64,000 bases of DNA from Brevibacterium album DSM 18261 (GTDB lineage: Bacteria > Actinomycetota > Actinomycetes > Actinomycetales > Brevibacteriaceae), in the NCBI RefSeq assembly GCF_000426445.1, contig NZ_AUFJ01000015.1, forward strand, positions 124,001 to 188,000. The letters are read 5' to 3'. Below, piece by piece: positions 57,144-64,000 of the stretch. The notes beneath the pieces were generated by a model. It saw only the letters and a program-made list of their open reading frames with translations. It did not search any database and was not told the DNA's origin. The position numbers and the translations under genes were made by a program. Each line of letters begins with the position of its first letter. Position 1 is the stretch's first letter.

Positions 57144-58868
57144 TCATTCGCCGCCTCCGAAGCCGGTGCCGCCCTGGCCCTCGGTGCCGGAGCCTTCGCC
57201 CGAATCGCCGCCCTCGCCCTGCTCGCCGCCGGGTTCTTCGCCGGAACCGGAGTCCTCACCGTCGTTCCCGCCGCCGGAGCCACCGCCGCCGTTGTTGCCG
57301 GGACCGCCTCCGTTATTGCCCGAGCCGCCTCCGTTATTGCCACCCGAGCCGGAACCGCCGCCGTTGTTCCCGGAGCCCGAACCGCTGCCCGAGCCCTCGC
57401 CGCTGCCGGAACCGGAGCCCTCGCCTGAGCCGCTGCCGGAACCGCCGTCAGAGCCGCTTCCGGAGCCCGAACCGGACGAGATCTCCAGGGTGACGGTCTC
57501 ACCCTCGGCGAACTCGTACCCGTTGTTGCCCTCGCGCACATCGGCCACGGTGCCCTCGGTCCGCTCGGACTCGACGCTGACGGTGCGCACCTCGAGGCCC
57601 AGCTGCTCCAGGTTGCTCGTGGCGCTGGCCTCGGACAGCCCGATGTAGTCGGAGGGGCTGATCGTGATCGTCTGCGGCTCCTCCGTGGTCTGGGCGGTGG
57701 GCGTGCCGGTCTCCTCCGGCTCCGCCTCGGCGCCGCCCCCTCCGAGGAAGATAAAGAGCACCCAGGCCAGGCCTGCCAGCACGAGCACGATGAGGATGCC
57801 GATGGTCCACTTCATGCCGGTGCTCATGGCGCCGGCGTCCTTCTCGTCCTCGGCGAGCTCCTCGCCGGCCTGCTGCTGGACGGGCAGGGCCCGGGTGTCC
57901 CCGGACGGTTCGGGCGCGGCCTGTGCCTGGTGAGGCGCCATGACGCGCGTGGCCGCCGTCTCCGGCTGGCTGAAGACGCGGGTCACGGCCTCGGAGGCCG
58001 AGGCCGCCTGTCCTGTCATCTGCGGGACCGCGGTCTCCGCACCGGCGATGTCACCTGCGATGAGGCAGCGTGCGGCCTGTGCGAGCGCAGCCCCGGAGGG
58101 CGGACGCTCGTCCGGCTTCTTCCGCAGCAGCGAGTCCACGAGCCTGCGCACCGGCTCGGAGACCGTCTCCGGCAGCTCGGGCGCGGGCTTGTTCACCTGG
58201 GCGATCGCGATCGCGACCTGCGAGTCCCCCGTGAAGGGGCGCTGACCGGCCAGCGCCTCGTACATGATGATGCCGAGCGAGTAGAGGTCGGACTTGGGCG
58301 TGGAGCCCTTGCCGGTGGCCTGCTCCGGTGCGAGGTACTGCGCCGTGCCCATGACCTGGCCGGTCTTGGTCAGCGGCGCCTGGTCGGCCACGCGCGCGAT
58401 CCCGAAGTCCGTGATCTTCGCTCGGAAGTCCGGGGTGATGAGGATGTTGCCGGGCTTGATGTCGCGGTGGACCACGCCGGCGCGGTGGGCGGCGTCGAGG
58501 GCCTGCGCCGTCTGCGCGGCGAGTTCGAGAACGTCGTGCTCCGGCAGCATGCGGTTGCGGTCGATGAGCGCGGAGAGCGGCTCGCCGGGCACGTACTCCA
58601 TGACGAGGTACGGCGAGCCCGTCTCCTCGCCGTAGTCGTACACCGCGGCGATGCCGGGATCCGAGACGGCGCCCATGCTGCGCGCCTCGGCGCGGAAGCG
58701 GGCGAGGAAGCCCTGATCCGTGAGGTACTCCTCCTTGAGGATCTTGGCAGCCACCTCGCGGTCGATGACGCTGTCGCGGCCGCGCCACACCTCGCCCATG
58801 CCCCCCACGGCGATGCGTGAGGTGAGCTCGTACCTGTTGCCTAAGACCGTGCCGGGCTGGGGCCTCAT
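57144..58868 (-). CDS. pknA: Ser/Thr protein kinase PknA-like with Gly/Ser/Asn-rich tail
   Basis: A 574-residue membrane kinase. Gly loop [13 protein letters not shown]42, HRD 134-136, DFG 154-156 and APEQATG are intact. A membrane helix lies at about 353-376, then one PASTA-like repeat (about 400-464). The last 110 residues are almost pure Gly/Ser/Asn/Glu ([20 protein letters not shown]), an unusual external low-complexity tail. ATG 58868 overlaps the pbpA stop; the longer frame to 59537 is a shadow. With PknB it phosphorylates division and wall-synthesis proteins. Confidence 0.9.
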   Translation of the reverse strand: MRPQPGTVLGNRYELTSRIAVGGMGEVWRGRDSVIDREVAAKILKEEYLTDQGFLARFRAEARSMGAVSDPGIAAVYDYGEETGSPYLVMEYVPGEPLSALIDRNRMLPEHDVLELAAQTAQALDAAHRAGVVHRDIKPGNILITPDFRAKITDFGIARVADQAPLTKTGQVMGTAQYLAPEQATGKGSTPKSDLYSLGIIMYEALAGQRPFTGDSQVAIAIAQVNKPAPELPETVSEPVRRLVDSLLRKKPDERPPSGAALAQAARCLIAGDIAGAETAVPQMTGQAASASEAVTRVFSQPETAATRVMAPHQAQAAPEPSGDTRALPVQQQAGEELAEDEKDAGAMSTGMKWTIGILIVLVLAGLAWVLFIFLGGGGAEAEPEETGTPTAQTTEEPQTITISPSDYIGLSEASATSNLEQLGLEVRTVSVESERTEGTVADVREGNNGYEFAEGETVTLEISSGSGSGSGSDGGSGSGSGEGSGSGSGEGSGSGSGSGNNGGGSGSGGNNGGGSGNNGGGPGNNGGGGSGGGNDGEDSGSGEEPGGEQGEGGDSGEGSGTEGQGGTGFGGGE

Positions 58869-60334
58869 TCGCTGATCACCGCTTCCATGACCGATTTCGC
58901 AATGGGCCCGGCGACGCGGGCTCCTGACGCTTCGCTGCCGGCGTTGCCGCCGTTCTCCACCACGACGGCGACGGCGACCTGCGGGTCGTCGGCCGGGGCG
59001 AATGCCGTGAACCACGCGTGCGGGGCAGCGCCCTCGGCGTGCTGGGCGGTGCCGGTCTTGGCACCCACGTCCACACCGGGGATCTGCGCGACCGTGCCGG
59101 TGCCGCTCCGGACCTGTTCGACCATCATCTCCTGCAGCTGCTGCGCGTTCTCGGAGCTGAGCGCGCGGGAGAACTCGCGCGGGCTCGACTCGTGGATGGT
59201 GTCCAGCGTGCGGGAGTTGCGCACGTTGTCGATGAGCTGCGGCTGCATGACGACGCCGTCGTTGGCGACCCCCGAGGCGACCATCGCCATCTGCAGCGGG
59301 GTGGCCCGCACCTCGAACTGCCCGAGGGCGGACTGGGCGGTCTGCGGGGCATCGGCCTCGGCGGGGAAGGAGGACGGCGTGACCCGCAGCGGGATGTCGA
59401 GGTCCTGGCCGAAGCCGAACTTCCGCGCCTGCTCGTCCAGGGCGTCCGCGCCCAGGTCCATGCCGAGCTGGGCGAAGGAGGTGTTGCACGAGACGACGAG
59501 GGAGTGCTCGAGCGTGGCCGTCTGCCCGTTGCCGCACGAGGCTCCGCCCGCGTTGCGGATCGTCGCGCTGGTCTGCGGCAGATCGAGCTCGTCCGGGGCG
59601 CTCAGCTCCGAGTCCTTCGTGTAGTCGCCGGACTCGAGCGCCGCGGCGGCCGTGATGACCTTGAAGGTGGAGCCGGGCGGATAGAGGTTGCCGCCGATCG
59701 CGCGGTTGAACCCGGGGTTCGCCTCGTTCCCGATGAGATCGTCATAGGCGGTCTGCGCCTGCTCCGAATCATGCGAGGCCAGCGCGTTGGGGTCCCAGCC
59801 GGGGGTCGAGACCATCGCGAGGATCTCGCCGGTCTGCGGGTTGACCGCGGCGACGGCACCGTGCTGGCCGCCCAGGCCCTCCCATGCGGCCCGCTGCGCC
59901 TCGGGATCGATCGTGAGCTCCACGGCCGCGCCCACGGGCTCCTCGCCGGTGAGGGCCGAGCGGATGCGGTCGTAGAAGAGCGCGTCGTCCGTGCCGGAGA
60001 GCATGCCGTTCTGCGCGCGCTCGAGGCCGCTGCTGCCGGAGGTGATCGAGAAGTAGCCGGTGAGCGCGGCGTACTGCTCCGCCGGCATCCCCTCGGCGCC
60101 GTACGTGCGCTGGAACCTGTAGCTGTCGTCGGAGGGCACCGAGTACGCGATGGGCGTGCCGTCGACGAGGATGGGGCCGCGCTCGCGGGTGAGCTCGGCG
60201 TAGAACGAGCGCGAGTTGAGCGGGTTCTCGTTGAGCGAGGGCGCGGCGAAGAACTGCACATAGCTCGTGGAGCCGAACAGCAGGGCGAACATCACGAGGC
60301 CCACGAGCGCCACATGGCGAAGGGGTTTCCTCAT
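58865..60334 (-). CDS. pbpA: Penicillin-binding protein PbpA (class B transpeptidase)
   Basis: A 489-residue bitopic transpeptidase. One N-terminal membrane helix (about residues 8-28) is followed by a short pedestal domain ([20 protein letters not shown]) and the transpeptidase domain: active serine S222-x-x-K225 ([11 protein letters not shown]), S282-C-N284 and K426-T-G428 (GAKTGTAQ). It cross-links peptidoglycan with its partner RodA. Two cysteines (C267 in GGASCGN and C283 in VSCNTS) may form a disulfide near the active site. It overlaps rodA and pknA by 4 bp each. Confidence 0.93.
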   Translation of the reverse strand: MRKPLRHVALVGLVMFALLFGSTSYVQFFAAPSLNENPLNSRSFYAELTRERGPILVDGTPIAYSVPSDDSYRFQRTYGAEGMPAEQYAALTGYFSITSGSSGLERAQNGMLSGTDDALFYDRIRSALTGEEPVGAAVELTIDPEAQRAAWEGLGGQHGAVAAVNPQTGEILAMVSTPGWDPNALASHDSEQAQTAYDDLIGNEANPGFNRAIGGNLYPPGSTFKVITAAAALESGDYTKDSELSAPDELDLPQTSATIRNAGGASCGNGQTATLEHSLVVSCNTSFAQLGMDLGADALDEQARKFGFGQDLDIPLRVTPSSFPAEADAPQTAQSALGQFEVRATPLQMAMVASGVANDGVVMQPQLIDNVRNSRTLDTIHESSPREFSRALSSENAQQLQEMMVEQVRSGTGTVAQIPGVDVGAKTGTAQHAEGAAPHAWFTAFAPADDPQVAVAVVVENGGNAGSEASGARVAGPIAKSVMEAVISE

Positions 60335-61980
60335 CGCGTGCCTCCGTTCCGTCTGTCGTCGTGGTCGTCCCGCATGTCCCTCAGCGCGGGGCGGACCTGC
60401 GTGGGTGCGTCATCGGCGTGTCCGGTGCCGGTTCCCGCGGCGCCGGTTCCCACAGCATCGGTCCCGCCGATGCGCGGGCGGGCCTCGGTGGGCGCATCGT
60501 CGCCGGCCACGGGGGCGGGCCGCGCCGGGACGCCGGCCGCGGAGCCGTGATCACCGCCGGCTGACGCGGGGGCCTCTTCGCGGTCGAGGTCGTCGGACAC
60601 GAGGCTGAGCACTCCCGTGCGGAACTCCTCCTGCGGCCGGCGGGCGGAATCGGAGATGCGCAGGAGGAGCCCGATGATGATCCAGTTCGCGACGAGCGAG
60701 CTGCCGCCGTGGGCCATGAACGGGGTCGTGAGGCCGGTGAGCGGGATGAGGCGGGTGACGCCGCCGATCACGATGAAGCACTGGAGCCCGATCGTGAAGG
60801 TGATGCCCGCGGCGAACAGCGTGCCGAAGCCGTCGCGCGTGCGCTCGGCGATCTTCATGCCGCGGGCGAAGAGCAGCACGTAGAGCATGAGGAGGGCGAA
60901 GACGCCGATCAGGCCCAGCTCCTCGCCGAGGGAGGCGATGATGAAGTCCGATTCCGCATAGGGGACCACCTGCGGGCGGCCCTGTCCGAGGCCCTTGCCC
61001 AGCAGGCCCCCGTCGGCCATGCCGAACAGACCCTGGACCAGCTGGTAGGACCCGCCCGGAGTGCGGTTGTACTCCTCAGGGGTGAGCGCGTTGAGCCAGC
61101 CGTCGACGCGCTGACCCACATGGGAGAAGATCTGAGAGGCGATGAAGGCGCCCACCGCGAACAGGCCCAGGCCCAGGAAGATCCAGGTCTTCTTCGCGGT
61201 GGCGACGTAGAGCATCGCGACGAACATGCCGAAGAACAGCAGCGAGGTGCCCAGATCGCGCTCGAAGACGAGGATGCCCACGCTCGCCACCCAGGCGATG
61301 AAGATGGGGCCCATGTCGCGCAGGCGCGGGAAGCGGATGCCGAGGATCTTCGGCCCCGCGAGCACCAGCTGGTCGCGGAAGCTCACGAGGTAGCCGGCGA
61401 AGAAGAGCGCGAGCAGGATCTTCGCGATCTCGCCGGGCTGGAACGACATGCCGCCCAGGCGGATCCAGATGCGGGCGCCGTTGATCTCCGCGCCGAGGCC
61501 CGGGATGAGGGGCAGGAGCAGGAAGACGATCGCAGCGAGCCCGCATGTGTAGGTGTAGCGGCGCAGCAGCCGGTGGTCGCGGAGGAGCACGAGGACGAGG
61601 CCGGCGAGGATCGTGCCCAGCGTCATCCAGATGAGCTGGGAGTTCGCGGCGGTGTTGTCCTTGGCGAGGTCGATGCGGTAGATCATCGCCAGTCCCACGC
61701 CGTTGAGCAGCACCGCGATGGGGACGAGGACGGGGTCGGCATAGGAGGCCCGCCACCACACGACGGCGTGGAGGGCGAGGCCCAGCGCGGCGAGCCAGGC
61801 GGCGTAGGAGTAGGCGTTGGCGGGCACCTCGCCCTCCGCGCCCATGCCGGTGAGGACATAGGCGCCGGCGGAGATCGCGACGGCCAGGAGGATGAGGAAC
61901 AGCTCCGTGAACCGGTCCCGGGTGCGCCGGCGGGCGGTGGTGGGTGCGGTCTGCGATGCGTGCTCAGGCGCCAGGGTCAT
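60331..61980 (-). CDS. rodA: RodA/FtsW-type SEDS peptidoglycan glycosyltransferase
   Basis: A 549-residue polytopic protein with about twelve helices. SEDS landmarks: GARIWIRLGGMSFQPGEIAK, VFERDLGTSLLFFGMFVAML, QVVPYAESDFIIASLGEELG and the C-terminal TGLTTPFMAHGGSSLVANW. The catalytic Asp of the family falls in the ESDF/RDLG segments. It polymerises lipid II and pairs with PbpA. The last about 85 residues are a cytoplasmic, Asp/Arg/Thr-rich tail with repeated DAPTE/DAPTQVRPA, possible kinase targets. ATG 61980 overlaps the pstP stop. Confidence 0.93.
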   Translation of the reverse strand: MTLAPEHASQTAPTTARRRTRDRFTELFLILLAVAISAGAYVLTGMGAEGEVPANAYSYAAWLAALGLALHAVVWWRASYADPVLVPIAVLLNGVGLAMIYRIDLAKDNTAANSQLIWMTLGTILAGLVLVLLRDHRLLRRYTYTCGLAAIVFLLLPLIPGLGAEINGARIWIRLGGMSFQPGEIAKILLALFFAGYLVSFRDQLVLAGPKILGIRFPRLRDMGPIFIAWVASVGILVFERDLGTSLLFFGMFVAMLYVATAKKTWIFLGLGLFAVGAFIASQIFSHVGQRVDGWLNALTPEEYNRTPGGSYQLVQGLFGMADGGLLGKGLGQGRPQVVPYAESDFIIASLGEELGLIGVFALLMLYVLLFARGMKIAERTRDGFGTLFAAGITFTIGLQCFIVIGGVTRLIPLTGLTTPFMAHGGSSLVANWIIIGLLLRISDSARRPQEEFRTGVLSLVSDDLDREEAPASAGGDHGSAAGVPARPAPVAGDDAPTEARPRIGGTDAVGTGAAGTGTGHADDAPTQVRPALRDMRDDHDDRRNGGTR

Positions 61981-63737
61981 CGGGTGGCACCCCCGTCTTC
62001 CAGCGGCGAGAGGGAGGAATCGGCCGAGGACTCGTCCGTGACGCCTCCCTGCACCGCACCGCCCTGTGCGGGCGAGGGGGAGGGGGCGGGATCCTGGGCG
62101 TCCTCGCCGGAGGTCTGGCCCTCCATCGACTGGGCGTTCCGCTCCGCCTCCGCGCGGAGGGTCTCCACGACCGCGAGTGCGGCCTCGCGCGAATCGGCGG
62201 GGATCGTCGCCTCGAGGCGCTGCTGGGAGAATGTGGACAGCTCCGTGACGGAGACCTCCGTCTCCTCGGTGAGGCTCGAGAGCTCGATGGGCCCGAGCGT
62301 CTGGGGCAGGCCCTGGTAGACGGCCACGGTGCCCTCGGACTCGGTGACGTAGTACTGCGACTGGACATAGCGCCAGCCGAGGAAGCCGGCCGCGATCAGG
62401 CCCAGCACCACGACGAGCGCGATGACGAGGCCTGCGATGCGCCGGCGGGGGCGCTCGGTCTCCTCGCCCCAGTCGGCGAGGTCGTCGTCGAGGTCCTCGG
62501 CGCTCCTGCGCCGCCGGCGTGCGGCGCGGCGCTCCGCCCGGGACTGTGCGGCGGGTGCAGTGCCCGAGGCATCGGCATCGCGGCCGATCGCATCCGCCGG
62601 ATCCTCGGAGGCCGCCGGACCGGCGTCCTCCCGCGCCGGCGCCGCCTCCGCGGGCTGTCCGGCTGCGGCCTCGGCGGCGTAGACGTCCGCCCGGGCGGAG
62701 GGGTCGAGCTCGAGCGTGCGCTGCTCGCCGTCGGCGGGTGCGGCGGCTCCTGCCGTGGTGCCCGCTGCGACCTGGTGCGCCTCGAGCGGCTGGGTGCTGA
62801 TGTCCTCGACCGGCACCTCGGCCGTGGGGAGGTCGTGGCTCTCGTCGAGGATGACGTCGTACTGGCCGGTGTCGACATCGGATTCGTGAGCGGAGGCGCC
62901 CCCGATGAGCGCGTACGCGGGGTTGAGGCGGATGCTGCCCACGGCCTCGCCGAAGTCGTCGATGTCCACATCGTCCTCGGGGTCGAGGACATCGCCCACG
63001 ACCACCGTCACGTTGTCCGCGCCGCCGCCTGCCAGGGCCAGCTCGATGAGCTTCTCGCAGCATTCGCCGGGGTCCTCGATGGAGGCCAGCGCCTCGTGGA
63101 TGTCCTCGAGGCTCGCGAAGCCGGTGAGGCCGTCGGAGCAGAGCATCCAGCGATCGCCGGGGATCGCCTCGTGGAAGGACATGTCGAGCTCGGGGGCCGC
63201 GCCCACATCGCCGAGCACCCGCATGACGACGCTCCGCTGGGGGTGGGTCTCGGCCTCCTCGGGGGTGATGCGGCCCTCGTCCACGAGCATCTGCACGAAG
63301 GTGTGGTCGTGCGTGACCTGCTTGAGTTCGCCCTTGTGCATGACGAAGGCGCGCGAGTCGCCGATGTGCGCGAGCGCGAGCCGGTCCCCGGTCTGGAGGA
63401 GCGCGGAGACGGTGGTGCCCATGCCTGCGAGCTCGGGCCGCTCCTGCACGGCGCGGATGATCTGGGCATTCGCGGCGAGCACCGCATCGCGGAGGGTCTC
63501 GAGGTCGTCGCCCGTGAAGTCCGGTTCGTCCAGGAAGGTGAGCCGGGAGACGGTGATGGCGCTTGCGACGTCACCGCCGGCGTGGCCGCCCATGCCGTCG
63601 GCGATCAGCAGGAAGTGCGCGCCCGCATAGCCCGAATCCTGGTTGTTCTTGCGGACCAGGCCCGTGTCCGAGCGCGCGGCGAAGCGGAACGCGGGCGCCT
63701 TGGGGCCGGTGCGGGAGGCGGGCTGCGGGGCGGTCAC
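61977..63737 (-). CDS. pstP: PP2C-type Ser/Thr phosphatase PstP
   Basis: A 586-residue membrane phosphatase that reverses PknA/PknB phosphorylation. Metal-site motifs: RSDTGLVRKNNQDSGY, LLIADGMGGHAGGDVAS, HIGDSRAFVM, LCSDGLTGF and GADNVTVVVGD. After the catalytic domain (residues about 15-245) comes a long Ala/Asp/Glu-rich cytoplasmic linker, a basic stretch (RAERRAARRRRRS), one membrane helix (about 433-455) and a 130-residue external domain. The linker makes it longer than the 500-residue norm. GTG 63737 overlaps the fhaB stop (GTGA). Confidence 0.93.
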   Translation of the reverse strand: MTAPQPASRTGPKAPAFRFAARSDTGLVRKNNQDSGYAGAHFLLIADGMGGHAGGDVASAITVSRLTFLDEPDFTGDDLETLRDAVLAANAQIIRAVQERPELAGMGTTVSALLQTGDRLALAHIGDSRAFVMHKGELKQVTHDHTFVQMLVDEGRITPEEAETHPQRSVVMRVLGDVGAAPELDMSFHEAIPGDRWMLCSDGLTGFASLEDIHEALASIEDPGECCEKLIELALAGGGADNVTVVVGDVLDPEDDVDIDDFGEAVGSIRLNPAYALIGGASAHESDVDTGQYDVILDESHDLPTAEVPVEDISTQPLEAHQVAAGTTAGAAAPADGEQRTLELDPSARADVYAAEAAAGQPAEAAPAREDAGPAASEDPADAIGRDADASGTAPAAQSRAERRAARRRRRSAEDLDDDLADWGEETERPRRRIAGLVIALVVVLGLIAAGFLGWRYVQSQYYVTESEGTVAVYQGLPQTLGPIELSSLTEETEVSVTELSTFSQQRLEATIPADSREAALAVVETLRAEAERNAQSMEGQTSGEDAQDPAPSPSPAQGGAVQGGVTDESSADSSLSPLEDGGATR

Positions 63738-64000
63738 GCGCGCAGCTCCATTGTCGTGCTGCCGATCGTGAATCGGCTGCCCGGGTCGAGGCGGACGGGG
63801 CCGGTGATGCGGGACCCGTGCACATAGGTGCCGTTGGTCGAGTTCGTGTCCTCGAGCACCCAGGATCCGGCCTGCGGGTAGACCCGGGCGTGGCGGGAGG
63901 AGGCGTAGTCGTCGTCGATGATGAGCCCGCAGTCCTCGGCTCTGCCGATCGTGAGCTGGCCTGTGCCCAGCATGAGGGACATCCCGGCCTGTGCGCCGGA
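63734..64000 (-). CDS. fhaB: FHA-domain protein FhaB, C-terminal part (start outside window)
   Basis: The C-terminal 88 codons of a forkhead-associated domain: LTIGRAEDCGLIIDDDYASS then RHARVYPQAGSWVLEDTNST and NGTYVHGSRI, with the phosphothreonine-binding Arg, Ser and Asn of the fold. The frame is open to the window edge, so the rest of the protein continues beyond 64000. It reads phospho-Thr marks made by PknA/PknB and recruits PbpA-RodA partners. Position next to pstP is conserved. Confidence 0.9.
   Translation of the reverse strand, partial: SGAQAGMSLMLGTGQLTIGRAEDCGLIIDDDYASSRHARVYPQAGSWVLEDTNSTNGTYVHGSRITGPVRLDPGSRFTIGSTTMELRA

Overview
The window reads as a high-GC actinobacterial chromosome, most likely from the Micrococcales; the genus cannot be fixed from the sequence alone. 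G/C-ending codons dominate, GTG starts are common, and the right-hand third carries the conserved actinobacterial cell-wall and Ser/Thr-kinase cluster: cyclophilin, rhomboid, crgA, class E sortase, PabA/TrpG, then pknB, pknA, pbpA, rodA, pstP, fhaB. That cluster usually lies near oriC. No rRNA, tRNA, CRISPR array, integrase or transposase was seen.

Layout. 1-7.0 kb: the end of a TctA-type permease, a thiamine-diphosphate enzyme, a MocR regulator divergent from an EamA exporter, then a pentapeptide-repeat protein and a DapA-like lyase interspersed with three copies of a palindromic repeat and a 7-bp minisatellite. 7.0-12.8 kb: a tightly coupled jetA-jetB-jetC (Wadjet/MksFEB) SMC operon with no jetD. 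13-24 kb: an alanine/glycine-type symporter, a GNAT protein and pirin, a SNF2 helicase with a separate small SWIM-zinc protein, a double-domain universal stress protein, and a second symporter coupled to a single-domain stress protein. 24-31 kb: a complete trans-4-hydroxy-L-proline catabolic operon (epimerase, FAD oxidase, DapA-type deaminase, aldehyde dehydrogenase), with a GntR/FadR regulator and an SDR-fold gene. Four matches to a TNGTNNNACNA operator sit in front of three transcription units here, tying the second symporter to hydroxyproline use. 31-37 kb: an LCP protein, an AhpD-like protein, an AcuR/AcuI-like pair, and a small accessory patch (truncated DUF6434 gene, orphan XRE regulator, higBA). 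37-43.6 kb: a beta-alanine or omega-amino-acid module (class III transaminase plus CoA-acylating semialdehyde dehydrogenase) divergent from a PucR activator, then a second, Cys/Cys proline-racemase-family enzyme.

43.9-64 kb: the origin-proximal cluster. It is interrupted between pabA and pknB by an acyl-CoA dehydrogenase - phosphotransferase/DUF6285 - enoyl-CoA hydratase operon. A DnaA-box-like cluster lies between the rhomboid gene and a YczE-like membrane protein gene. pknA, pbpA, rodA, pstP and fhaB all overlap by 4 bp, which implies one translationally coupled unit for cell-wall elongation and its phospho-control.

Most notable for follow-up: a JetD-less Wadjet/Mks operon; the hydroxyproline regulon inferred from shared promoter-operator architecture; a perfect 38-bp palindrome covering the start codon of the GntR regulator; interleaved inverted repeats in the pucR divergent region; a palindromic repeat family plus G-quadruplex-capable minisatellite around the pentapeptide gene; and a terminator-grade hairpin inside the start of the rhomboid gene.
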